Assembly: GCA_039881145.1 (NCBI GenBank)
Contig: JAYKKI010000137.1
Coordinates: forward strand, 1,042,501-1,106,500
DNA length: 64,000 nt
From: Druceiella hillmani
Taxonomy: Eukaryota; Arthropoda; Insecta; Lepidoptera; Hepialidae
Direction: 5' to 3'
Every line of letters begins with the position of its first letter. The first letter of the stretch is position 1. The position numbers were made by a program, and so were the translations under genes. This document shows, piece by piece, positions 26,740-37,156 of this stretch. The notes under the pieces are model-generated. The model ran no database searches and was not told where the DNA came from. It worked only from the letters and a program-made list of their open reading frames with translations.

Positions 26740-27030
26740 GCAACACCTAAATCGGATGGATGCGGTATTCAGTGATTTATATAGATTAGCTTGTGCTAAC
26801 ATGTAAGCTTGATTCAAACGGTTCAGAGGTAAAAAGGTACGTCAATTTTTAATTTACGTCTGTTATGCACGATAATAACAGAATTTGTGGAACCGATTTG
26901 GCCGCCAACGCCATCTATTAACGTTCTTAATAAACTTTATGCTTATAATCTATATGAGGTGACAAAAAAAAGAAAAAATTCCTAATCATTTTTCTTACTT
27001 TCACGCTAACGAAGTCGCGGATACAGCTAA
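26740..27030 (+). mobile_element. Possible non-autonomous Helitron-like or related lepidopteran repeat
   Basis: The block contains AACGCCATCTATTAACG (26909), TCTATATGAGG and the terminal CACGCTAACGAAGTCGCGG, ATACAG, CTAA, then T. The last words resemble a frequent lepidopteran repeat end (GCGAACGAAGTCGCGGGCAA, CAGCTAGT) in which a short hairpin precedes CTRR, a Helitron hallmark. The 5' end is not defined. Confidence 0.4.
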
Positions 27031-27240
27031 TAAATAAAATACCACCAAATTGAAAGTACAGGGAAAGGGTGAGGTAAAGTTTATGTCAAAAGTGATGATA
27101 TCTTACTTAAAGGAAGTGGTCAAAGCAATATTTACCAAATAATTGTAATTTTCAAACAATTTTTCCTTTGTTAAATAAATGTCCACCAAATATGCGAAAA
27201 TGAAGTTCGCGTGCAAAAAATAAATCGCAATATATAAATT

Positions 27241-27613
27241 TCAATGTCCTTCCTCTTAAACATTTAAATTTGGAATTACGTTGATTTACAAGCTCATTCA
27301 TATTTAACAGCTCCTCAACTCGTATTCCATTGTACTCTGCATAGTAACAATGGAATAAGGCCTCAGGCGGCAGGAAATATGAAAACATTCATCATACGCG
27401 AAGAATGGAAAAGCGGAAGTTGAGCCGGATGTTATTAGTAAAAATTCGCCATTGCATAATTCCAAGGGAATTTTTACAACGTAAGATGTTAGTCAATCTT
27501 ATATTTCTCGTGAACGGGTTTGGAATAGTTTTACTTATAGATGTGACTTTAGTACATTGACTTGAAATCTTCAACTTGGCAAATGTATTTGGAGGTATGC
27601 ACAATACTAATCA
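27241..27613 (-). repeat. Unknown dispersed repeat X, copy 1
   Basis: Nearly full-length similarity to 36801-37156: TTCATTCATAT/CTAACAGC, AATAACAATGGAATAAG, TTCACGAGAA and TATGCACAATACTAAT all occur in the same order. On the minus strand both copies retain the words LFHCYY and MNE(L/F)VNQ, so it may derive from a coding part of a transposon, but I cannot name the family. It directly precedes the P-element remnant, which may be coincidental. Confidence 0.65.
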
Positions 27614-27940
27614 GAAAACAGAGAGTAAATAGAAATGGCATGTGGGCTTGACGAGCGCGCTACACATGGGCAGCGCTTCGCTTATTTCGAAATAAGTGCT
27701 TTCGAAATAAGTTGCCTTACATCAGTTTGTTGTTTGCCGATATGTCAGAAAGTGATCCTTTATTTCTGCGCAAAGAAATAAAAATATTCCATACTGTACA
27801 ATTGCATAGTGTAAAAATGAAAGCAGTACACAAAATCTTATTAGAGGAGGTATTTTTACCACAGATATGAAATTTATTTTGACGTGCGAAAATTTACCTG
27901 ACATTTATATTGATGCGGCCGATATTCAACGACGATATAT
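27614..27940. other. Junction region upstream of the P-element remnant
   Basis: Contains TTTCGAAATAAG twice within 27687-27712 (TTATTTCGAAATAAG, then TTTCGAAATAAG), a small palindromic duplication. Terminal repeats of the P-type element were sought here and not found with confidence. Confidence 0.35.
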
Positions 27941-28004
27941 TGTAGGGCTGCACCACGTCATCTTAGATGCGACGATCGATATTTTTGCCACTAGATTAAT
28001 GAAA

Positions 28005-29425
28005 GATTATCACTATGTAATGTTAAAATATAAGAAATGTTTACCAATTTATGGGCTGTGCTATAAATTCTTTTGATGAGACCTAGTCACTTTTCTTATC
28101 TTATATTAGTAATAATTTAATTGTGTTTATTCGAATTAAAGAATATTTTTATTTTGATTTCATAACATATTTCTTTTAGATTTTCTAAAGAAAGCGAAGT
28201 TAAAGAAAAATTCATTGAAGCTACAGGTCGCAAAAATTGATTTCCTGAAATGTTAAGCACAATTTGTTCTGAACGTTTTAAAGATGATGAAATAATTTTA
28301 AAAAACCGCAGAAGAAGTTTCTACGTCCTGAAGCAATACCAACAATAAATATTTGGCATATATTAGGTGAGTGAGCATATTTATGAAATGAAACACATTT
28401 TGTTTGAGGATGTTTTTAGGAATTCGTGTAAAAACTATTTATCCCTCACGAGAATTTCGACGATTAGGTGAGTATTTATGTGAAGTCTTGCCAACTATTA
28501 GAAGACGTAGTATTAAAGTTTTTGATTTACATTAGTATAATGGCTGTTTTCTTTTAAAGTATGTATTTTCCAAATCACATGTATAAAATATCAATAGTAA
28601 TAGATATATGTAGAAATTTTTTTTTTATTTTCAGCTTGAAGTGATTTTACCTCACTTATCACCTCAGAGAAGCATGACACTAAAAATCGCCCAATATTCG
28701 TTTCACCACGTAAGCGAAAATTACATGTTATCATAAATCATAAAAAGAGAATAATTAAAAAACAGAGGCTTTAAATAGAAAAGCTTCACGCACAAAATAG
28801 GCGATTAAAAAGAAAAATTTAATTTAGAATATCTGCAGAAAAATAAAAAATGATTTTTTCCCATCCCGTCACTAAAGATCCCGTCGCAGCAATATTGCAT
28901 CCTGCACATATGTTCAAACTTATAAGAAATGTATTTCATGTGTATCTTAAATTTTTAAATAATTATGGAAATCAGGTTAACTTGAAATATTTAGAGAAAT
29001 TGAATAGTATTCAAGAAACAAAAAAATTTCCCTTAGCCAATAAACTTTGTAGAATACACATTGACTTTTAAAATCAAAAAATGAAAGTTAAGCTGGCTGG
29101 TCAATTATTCAGCAATAGTGTAGCTGACGGACTTTTATTTTGCGAAAATTAATTAAATCTTCTTTAAATTTTAAGATAATCAAGCCACTGCCAATTTTTT
29201 GCGCACAATTAATAATTTTTTGATATATTTAATTCAAAAAGTATGCGTGATCTGGTTTTAAGAAACCACTATGTTACAGAAATTATAATATCATACTGTA
29301 TTTCTTGGAAGAAAGTACTCGATATTTAAACTCACTGAAGTATGATGACGGAAAACTTGTAATTGAAAGTCCTAAAAAAATGTTTTTTTTGTGTTTTAGA
29401 AGTTGTGTTCATGTACTGGAACATT
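28005..29425 (+). pseudogene. Dead P-element-type transposase with THAP domain, internally deleted
   Basis: P transposases carry an N-terminal THAP zinc-finger DNA-binding domain, a coiled-coil region, and an RNase H-like catalytic domain with a GTP-binding insertion. In translation one sees KKCLPIYGLC near 28032 (weak first CxxxxC), a possible intron ending near 28180, then FSKESEVKEKFIEATGRKN, a stop in place of the conserved Trp, and FPEM with ICSERFKDDE (28185-28290) and LRPEAIPTI (28328), the THAP CSxHF and AVPT signatures. A basic stretch SPRKRKLHV and KKRIIKK follows near 28700. The frame resumes with HPVTKDPVAAILHPAHMFK (28863), PLANKLCRIHIDF and MKVKLAGQLFSNSVADG (29082), typical of the P/THAP9 C-terminal half, and ends with FLEESTRYLNSLK and a stop at about 29425. 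The segment between the basic region and HPVTK, which should hold the start of the catalytic core, is missing. Not functional. Confidence 0.8.
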
Positions 29426-29670
29426 TTTGTTCGTAATTTATTGCAAGTAAGTTACTTACATATTTGTCATTTTACAAATGCAGTCAAAATCACCTCGAAT
29501 TTTTATTTTATAACATACGTTCACATGGTTGCTCAAATAGTAACCCCTCCTCGAGACAATTCAATTCAACATATAAAAAACTTCCAACCCATATAAGAGT
29601 GTGTGCGAGCGCGCGCGTGCTTGTGTGTTTTTATATTTTGTCGGTATAATATAAAACACTGGTCATGGGT

Positions 29671-29734
29671 ACTGGTACCTATGACTGGTACCTGGTATCC
29701 GGAACTGGAACTGGTACAGTTCCGGGTACCAGTC
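29671..29734. repeat. ACTGGTACC repeats forming a GC-rich hairpin
   Basis: ACTGGTACC occurs at 29671 and 29684, and GACTGGTACC (29683-29692) pairs with GGTACCAGTC (29725-29734). Inside, CCGGAACTG (29699-29707) pairs with CAGTTCCGG (29717-29725), with one base of overlap between the inner and outer arms. It is the most GC-rich structured element in a 2-kb AT-rich context. Confidence 0.8.
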
Positions 29735-29739
29735 ACTTC

Positions 29740-31735
29740 TCTTTTAAATTATACTGACAGAATATAAGTTCTTGCATTATTTACAAAACACCGAATCGTA
29801 AAATAATATTGTTTTGTTTCTTTTATACAGCTATTATATTCTGTTTGAATAAATTCAATCCATTAGGTACTTAAACTAAATAAAATAGAAAACTATTGAA
29901 TATTCAAAGAAGTCGTTTATTGAAAAATAATAAATTAATGTTTGTATTTCGTAAAATTTAAGTTCTATTAAAAAATATTTAAATATAGCGGTTAATTTGT
30001 ACTGTTGCTTTATGTCAATATCGTGGTGAGCGTTAAATGTGTGAACAACACTAACATTTTGGAATTTTTGTCGGGAGCAGGATAAGAATATGCGACAAAG
30101 CGTGCGGAAACGAGAACGAACTAAATATATTCACGATATTTATGAACACGGGTGGGGGAATGCGTTGTATAATTGGCGCGTTTAAAATTAAAATATTTCG
30201 AACAGGCGACACGTGTTTTCATACATTTTGGCGAATACGCCACTTCTTTTTGTTTTATGTTCTGTGATACTAATTATTGAATTAAATTCTGTAAGTAAAT
30301 TGATATCTATTAAAATTATCAAGATTAATTTTATACTGAATCAAATATCTTTTAGTCGAATCTTAAAAACATTTTTTTTAATATGAGCTTTAATTAAATT
30401 TTCAGATAATTCATCGAATTTCAATAATTATTTTTTATATGTAACATTAGTCATTATTATTTTAGATATCATACAAAAAAGAAGCAATCTATTTTATAAA
30501 TAACATTATATTTTGGTGAATTTTACAATAAATACTTTTTACATCACATGGCGGTTTGTAACTGTTATTCTTTTATTATTGAACCACGCTTCATTTTCTT
30601 CACTTTATTATATCGCGAGTTACCAGTTTTCTTTCTAATTAGATCTACGTGGGACAGAGTAAGCACAAAACAATAGACAAAGAGTTTTCACTCCTAGTCC
30701 GTTCAATAATTCAATGGATTGTATATAAATTTTAAAAATTGTAAGTCGATAAAAGCAAAGTAAATAATTTACGACACTTACGATTTTGGTCGTGGGATTA
30801 AATTATGGGAGATATACAAAATTTTAAATATGTTAAAAAGGAAAGGAATGATATTTAAAAGTTTTCACTCTCTGTTTATTATTTCGTTACTTTACCAAGC
30901 AAAAATTAGTTAATGTCTTTAACATAATTTTCATTGATCGTCGTTATTTCAGTTAAGAATAAATTACAATCATATCTGTATGCAACTATTTTATGTTAAA
31001 AAGCCGATATATTAAAGGAAAATTTGTATTGGGATGCATATCTTTCTTACAGTTATTTTTAAATATTTCTTTTATGTATTATCCTCTAAAACTCAAATTT
31101 TTCCAGAAGTTAATTTTGTATTTAAATAATTTAATACATTTTTCATCTATTCAATATTTTGTTGCAGATTTGTGTTAACTTGTTTATAGGTACAAAACTC
31201 TATATTTATTTGCTTAAAGAAATTGCTGAAGTTTTTCTCTTCAGTTTGCAACATTTTGTTTATACAAATATTAAATTCATCGGACACGTAAATATTTTGT
31301 AACTTATAAATTTGAATATATTTTTAATATATACTGATAATCAATAGTTTTAATAGGAAAGAATACCAATATTTAGTATGATACAATTTTATTCTGTACA
31401 AATATTTATTTTTTCCCTATATGCTTATCATTTCTTAGGACAGGTTAAAATTTAATTCTTATATTTTTTAATTTCTTATTTCTTTGTAATCTTAGTCTTT
31501 AACACTTTGTTTTGCTTCTCACAAAGCGCGTATCTTCTAGTCATTTATTTAAATCATCATATACATTAATACGCTAAGGTTAAGATGTTACTGTCCCTTT
31601 TTAGAAAAAACCTCACAACTAATCCACATAAATTATATATCATTTTATAGATAATTGCTTGCTCTACCGGCATCCACAACTAAAAAATTTATTATTGCTA
31701 TTGTTTTTGCAAATTAATTAATTATTAAAATTATA
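29740..31735. other. AT-rich non-coding stretch
   Basis: No gene supported. A patch at 30070-30240 is less AT-rich and open on the plus strand for about 40 codons (words RQSVRKRERTK, GWGNALYNW) without start codon or known domain. The rest is filler. Confidence 0.4.
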
Positions 31736-31739
31736 TACA

Positions 31740-31967
31740 CAAAACAGCAATGCTGCCATCTAACGGCTCAACGTCAATATGATTGACGGTCGGTAAAATT
31801 TTTGTTTAATTTCAAATCCACTCACGTATAAATAAAGTAGCGCTTTAGCTCAATGCTTTTGATACTTGCGCCTCTATATGTCAATTTTAGTAAAATATTT
31901 GTTTGATCTGTCATCTGAGCTTGATAATGGAATAAATAATGCGAAGACTTCGCGCGGGTCACGCTAG
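31740..31967 (+). repeat. Possible Helitron-like 3' end
   Basis: GCTGCCATCTAACGGCTC (31751) lies upstream of GCGAAGACTTCGC, a short hairpin, then GCGGGTCACGCTAG and T (31964-31967). Hairpin plus CTAG plus T fits a Helitron terminus, and the wording resembles lepidopteran repeats. The 5' boundary is a guess. Confidence 0.35.
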
Positions 31968-31969
31968 TA

Positions 31970-33752
31970 ATTACTATATTCTTAATCGAATAGCACCGTA
32001 GTGTTTGCCACAACGACAGTGCTCAACTTTGTATTTAGTGTTATTATCCGATTACGGTTTATTTAATTACGCGTTGCTTCATTCGTTATTGTATAGTAGA
32101 TACGACAGCTACAAACGATGAGGGAATTGAAAATTGAATGCGGAAGTAAGACCGGATGTTACAGAGAATAATTTTTATTTTCAAATTGGGTGTAATATAA
32201 TTTTCATTAATCACAATTTTCTCGAAAACATTGTTTATACTCTTTTTTTTGTATTAATTGTAGTCGTATTATTTACAGTGAATAATTTAACATTTCTACT
32301 TACCTATATTTACAGGTTTATATTAGGGAAATTATTGTCATATGTAAATATAAAAAGTCATCAAAGCGAGGATATTTTCCATTGAAATAAAAATATGTAA
32401 AGTAATATCTTCTTCTTCGAAGGAAAATCAATTTCGTTTTCAAAACTGCATGTGTACATATAACGGTTAACCGTGTATTTCCCGATGCTTTGGATTCTTG
32501 ATTATAATTAAAATTCTTTAATGCACAATTAACTTCCTTTATTCTAATGCAGGCTATTTGAAATTCAATTTGTTTAGATACGGTATGAAATGAATGCCGC
32601 CAAAACTTTATGACACACGAATTTAATTTGTATTATTTAAAAGAGGAAGTTTAGTTGGTATACCCCTTATATCTAATAACAGAAAATAGATAAATTATTA
32701 ACATAGAAGGCATTTTTAACGATTTTGATAAACAATGCACTCTGGAATAAATTTGATCTTACCATTTAAAACACAGTGTCCATTTTTCCTTAACACTGCC
32801 TTCTATAAGTAATATTTGACGTGCTACAAAATTCTGGAATTAACTTTATTTTACCATTTAAAATGCAGTGCCGATTTATATTTTTAGAAGTTGTCTGAAA
32901 AATAATTCGGGTTTTGATTCTCTTTTACTACCTCGTGCCTTCTTTCCTTATTCTATCTCTTTTCCATATCTATATTGAACAAGTATTATTCGTGAATTTA
33001 GTTACTATTAGATTAATACGAATTGCAAATCTATGTAATTGATTGTAATATTATAATGAACAGTTATACGATATTTAATTGAGGTTCTATGGCAGTTTTC
33101 TAAAATACTAAGCTCTTCTGGTAGTTTCCTTGACGGGAAGAGATTACTCATACATCAATAAGTTTGCCAAATACGCAAATAAGTAAATAATTAAATATAA
33201 CTTTTTACAATGATTTATTCCATTTCATGAAGGTGGTTTATCCCATTTAAATACGGTAATGAAAGAAATTATAAGATAGTATGTTCAATAATTTGTGAGA
33301 ATCACATTCTGGCAGATGTGCCATGAAGGATTGGAACTAAACACACAACTAGCCTCGGGGTACAGTCCTTGGATATGTTAGATAAGTAAACAATCATTAT
33401 TAGCCATTTACTTTTAAAGACATGATTCACGATGCATAACAAAAGCAAAGTTTGAAGTAAAATATAAGTCAAATAATTATCAGAGCTAAATTTCGATTAA
33501 ATATTTTTGCGAATGAAAGAATGGCTGATAAACATTAGGCATATTAATTAATATTGACGTGGTTAATAACTTTCTTACACATACGGTCTTTAAAATCAAT
33601 GTTCTCATATTGTTAAGAACTTTTAACACGCAACAGAAACGATTATTTTTAGTTTCACGCGATATGAAAATCAGAATTAAAAAACAAAAGCACGTTAGTT
33701 TGAGCTCGTTTCACATATTAAAATTTAAAAACACGAATTCAAATATCAAATT
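31970..33752. other. AT-rich non-coding stretch
   Basis: No gene supported. Two similar blocks, CACTCTGGAATAAATTTGAT with CTTACCATTTAAAACACAGTG (32737-32778) and AAATTCTGGAATTAACTTTA with TTTTACCATTTAAAATGCAGTG (32829-32871), form a local imperfect duplication. Confidence 0.45.
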
Positions 33753-33761
33753 GACATTTAC

Positions 33762-33964
33762 TTATTTATTTATTTATCTACTTTAATGTATCTAATTGAT
33801 ACATATGGCGGACTTATTGCTACAAGAGCGATCTCTTACAGCCAACCACAACACCAGTCCAGCCCCCGTTCGACGAACGGCCGGGAATCGAACCCGGGTC
33901 GCCGCGGTGCGTCGCATCGTCAAAGGCCGTATGCCTTGTGATCAACCCAACACACCACGGCGAC
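33762..33964 (-). mobile_element. tRNA-derived SINE with 9-bp target-site duplication
   Basis: Read on the minus strand: a tRNA-like head with GTGGTGTGTTGGG (A-box-like), a B box in CGGGTTCGATTCCCGG (33887-33902), a body ending AGCAATAAGTCCGCC, and an (AAAT)n-type tail at 33762-33775. The 9-bp GACATTTAC directly flanks it on both sides (33753-33761 and 33965-33973), which defines the borders. SINEs of this kind are transcribed by RNA polymerase III and mobilised by LINE machinery. The plus-strand reading frame across it is not a gene. Confidence 0.88.
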
Positions 33965-33973
33965 GACATTTAC

Positions 33974-34960
33974 CACAGAGAATAAAAATAACAGTAATTG
34001 AAAAGGAATCGACTATGATCATTGTTCAATGCAGAAACACAGTTCTTTATTCTATACATAAAAAGCCATAATTTATCATGGGTTCTTAGAAGTTATGATT
34101 TTATGTTTTTTTTATTACCCAAAATATCAAGCTAAAATGTTTTTATAAGAATCTTATTTCTTCTTTAAATTTGTAAGGAATTAAGCAAATGTGTATTTTC
34201 CATATAAGAAAATGCTCTGAATTTTACACGCGCATTATTCAATACTAATGAAATTATTGTCTTTTAGAAATATTAATTATATAAAGAATTTCTACATTGT
34301 ATCTTAAAGAATTTACCATCTTAAGTCTTTAAATCCTGAATCATACACGGAGTTTTAGAATTTACTGCGGAAATTATTTCTATTTGTTCTTCTTTATTTC
34401 TTTGTCCTCTTTTGTTAATATTTTAATTTCTAGTCCCGCATATTTTTCAGTTGTCCCGCTGTTTTACCTGAACCATTTGTATTTTTTTATTTTCATAAGA
34501 TGTTGCAGTTAAACAATGTTTACATACTTTATATGAGCGAAGTTTGGATACATATGCATTTTAATTAAATAATCAATAAAACCTGGAAATGATTCCCTGT
34601 GTGCCCTTCAATGATTTTGCGACGTATGAATAACCAAAACATTAAAACTGTATTACCGATATCTGCTTAAGCTATTTGCCACTTAAAATTTTTCTCGGTA
34701 TTATGGTAGTGTAATAATGAAAAACAATCCCGACAAAAAGCGTTAAAAACTTTTTATGTCTTACAGAGTAATGGTGCAAATAAAATTGAGGTAAGCCATG
34801 AAAAACCAAATGTTACCTCGATAATTTAAAGTAAATTAGATTGTAATTTATGGTTTTTTCAGGCTTCTTATAATTACATAATATCTTTCCCATCCTCTTC
34901 ATTTTTCTTTTTTTATAATTTTTTCTTTTTAAAGTAGATCGTTCATGAATTTTTGATACA
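33974..34960. other. AT-rich non-coding stretch
   Basis: Nothing recognised except a minus-strand AATAAA cluster at 34962-34971 that could serve the reading frame at 35041-35377. Confidence 0.4.
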
Positions 34961-35040
34961 ATTTATTTATTTCAAAATAAACTTAGAATTTTTTTTCAAT
35001 TATTGAGGAATTTGATTATAGAACATTTCTTGGATAATTA

Positions 35041-35377
35041 TTACTGTGAAGTATGAGCAAAATTTAAGTTAATACAATAATATATCCCCACAAAAATAAC
35101 AGATACGAGTAAAACCATTAATAAATCTATTTGTAAATTTAGGGATACCACATTATTTTTTTTAGTCGTTACATTCTTGGCGGAGTATATGTTGCCATTT
35201 CTATCTATCAGCTGTTCTCCGCGGACACTCACATAAGAGAACGTCCATGGTTTATAGACCTGATCTACCCATCTCATTGGTGGTGTTCTCCCATGTGGTT
35301 TGTTACTTTCCACTTTGCCCTACACAACCACACAGTACCAGACAGCACAATACTATTGCAGCTAAGGCGCGATACAT
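35041..35377 (-). CDS. Candidate small secreted/type I membrane protein, broken by one frameshift
   Basis: I do not recognise the family. A minus-strand ATG at 35377-35375 (G at -3) opens MYRALAAIVLCCLVLCGCVG, a textbook signal peptide, then QSGK and a stop at 35305. One base away, the adjacent frame continues from 35313 for 90 codons: a polar ectodomain (GRTPPMRWVDQV, WTFSYVSVRGEQLIDRNG, sequon NVT), then a membrane segment (IDLLMVLLVSVIFVGIYYC) and a short tail ending at 35041. AATAAA motifs lie 70-80 bp downstream. Joined, it would be roughly 110 residues, signal peptide plus one C-terminal helix. The break may be a real inactivating indel, a processed pseudogene or a sequence error; a splice event here seems unlikely. 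GRTPPMRW also recalls a LINE C-terminal motif, but the flanking hydrophobic segments do not fit that. Confidence 0.35.
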
Positions 35378-35379
35378 TT

Positions 35380-35943
35380 CTGAAGACTTTTATTATGCGG
35401 GTTTGTTCAATATTGGATAAACTCTGCCAGATGCCGAGTTTTTGAGTATTCAGTTTACGTTATTTTAAGCATTATCGAATACTACATTTCCAGGGTGTTT
35501 ATATTTTTTCTTTGATTTTCAAGTAATGTCATAATGTAGAATTAGTAACCATCATAAAATCTTTGATTTTATCAGCATATCTGCCAATATGAGAAATGAA
35601 TGTCCCCAAATATACGAGTAATGGAACCATCTTGCAATTCTTTACTTGGGTGACTTCGGGCAAGTTATGGTTAGCACGGTCAAAAATTATCATCTTCGTA
35701 TTATTGCGAATAATTTTCAACACGAATTCAAGAAACACGAATATCACGTATATTTTGCTTAAACCAATATTTGATTCATTTCGACCATTGCTAATTAACA
35801 AGGTATTATTAGTTTGGAGACAGTTATTTTATGTTACCTGGTTAAGTTTGCAAGAAATTTACAAAATAATTGTGATGTTCAACTTCTTGTGCTTATCTTC
35901 AGTTTGTTTTTTGCAAATAAGCTCAAGCTTTCATTAGTTATGT
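35380..35943. other. Non-coding stretch upstream of the candidate gene
   Basis: Possible promoter region for the minus-strand frame, but no convincing TATA box or initiator could be fixed. The overlapping frames at 35529-35937 on both strands are mutual shadows without domains. Confidence 0.35.
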
Positions 35944-36194
35944 TTTGAATATATTTGGTGTTGATTTTGTAGAAATGAATTATTCACAATTAAATGAAAC
36001 TACGTGATGTAGCAATATTTTTACTTTCTTTAAGTTCTTTACCACGACCTAGGTTTCAATGTATTACAACATCAGACAGAGATAGGCTATTAGCAAAGAT
36101 CTTTGCTATCTTTTTTACAACGAAACCTAGGTCATGGTAAAGAACTTAAAGAAAGTAGAAATAATACTACATCACGTAGTTTCATTTAATTGTG
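35944..36194. mobile_element. Inverted-repeat element, copy 2 (probable Penelope-like)
   Basis: The left flank TTTTGAATATATTTGGTGTT (35944) is followed by inverted arms beginning CACAATTAAATG (35985) and ending CATTTAATTGTG (36194). CCACGACCTAGGTTTC (36042-36057) and its partner GAAACCTAGGTCATGG (36122-36137) are kept. The left hammerhead-like core has lost bases (minus strand CTGATGTTG instead of CTGAAGATG), and the right arm has no CTGA core, so neither ribozyme motif is intact. Confidence 0.6.
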
Positions 36195-36800
36195 AGTAGT
36201 TATATTTTACTAGTCATTGAGTTGCATTAAATATCAATAGGCAAAAACACTTTAAGGATGAATAAACTGTTTTTTCCAGTTCGTATATCTTTCCTTATTA
36301 CTCTCACTTCATAATGATAATGATGCATATCTGTTAAATTTTGTAGGCTTTTAAATGAACATCATTATTTATAAGATAATCATTCATAATTAAATTCGTC
36401 GGATGTTTGAAACAATTTATAATGAATAAATCTTTATCATTAAAAATAAGGTATATAAGAAATATATTATTGGTACGAAAATTTTCATCGTTGCTTCATA
36501 AGATGCAAAAATTGTTATTACATAAACAAATTTAAGTAATTAATAATTTCCAAGTGCAAGGAATGGAAATAAAAGTTTTAATACGTAAAGTGAAATCACG
36601 TGAGAACCTAGTATTATTATGTCAAGTTAAAATGATACTTAACACAGAACAACCGGTAACAGCAGCATTGCCATAATATAATTTATAGAGGCTAAACATT
36701 TTCGTTTTAGTACAGTTAAAGTATGTAGATTGTCGAATAAGTATGTCAAAGTAAATCTCCAATATAAAAAAACAAGCCTAGTATAGGAGTAAAAGCTTTT
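36195..36800. other. AT-rich non-coding stretch
   Basis: No supported feature; the minus-strand frame ending in repeat X is incidental. Confidence 0.4.
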
Positions 36801-37156
36801 CCCAATGTCCTTTCTGTTAAACATTTAACTTCTAAATTACCTTGATTTACAAACTCATTCATATCTAACAGCCGAACTTGTACTTCATCGCATTTTGGGT
36901 AATAACAATGGAATAAGACCTTAGGGAGTAGAAAATTTTAGAAAGTTGAGGCGGATATTGAAGGTAATTGTTCGTTATTACAAAATTTGAGAGAGTTGTT
37001 ACAAAGAAAGATCCCGCGTTTTTCGTGAACAGGATTGAAATGATTCCATCAATGTGGCCTTGATGAATTTATTTGGTTGACTGTGCTGAATTTACGGGAA
37101 TTCTTCATTTATTTCCTGCCAATACATATGGTGAAGGATATACAATACCAATATAA
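36801..37156 (-). repeat. Unknown dispersed repeat X, copy 2
   Basis: Aligns by eye to 27241-27613 over its whole length, with matching ends AATGTCCTTxCTxTTAAACA and ATAxACAATACxAAT. Roughly a quarter of positions differ, so both are old. The minus-strand words VLFHCYYPKCDE and MNEFVNQG parallel ALFHCYYAEYNG and MNELVNQR in copy 1. Confidence 0.65.

Noticed and set aside
27614..29760. Terminal inverted repeats of the P-type element
   Set aside because: Candidate words near 27650 (GACGAGCGCGC) and 29610 (GAGCGCGCGCG) are simple GC-rich runs and do not form convincing inverted ends.
33300..33390. tRNA-like words (GGATTGGAACTAAACACA) suggesting a second SINE
   Set aside because: The B box is poor, no A box or tail is visible, and no target duplication could be found.
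33880..33950. Possible tRNA gene on the minus strand
   Set aside because: The B box is excellent, but no acceptor stem or anticodon arm closes around it. The tail, AAAT run and target duplication show it is a SINE.
33796..34071. 91-codon frame with a relatively high GC content
   Set aside because: It lies almost wholly in the reverse strand of the tRNA-derived SINE.
35041..35313. LINE/RTE C-terminal fragment suggested by GRTPPMRWVDQV
   Set aside because: Only this short motif fits; the preceding signal peptide and following membrane helix are not part of such elements, so the small membrane protein reading was preferred.
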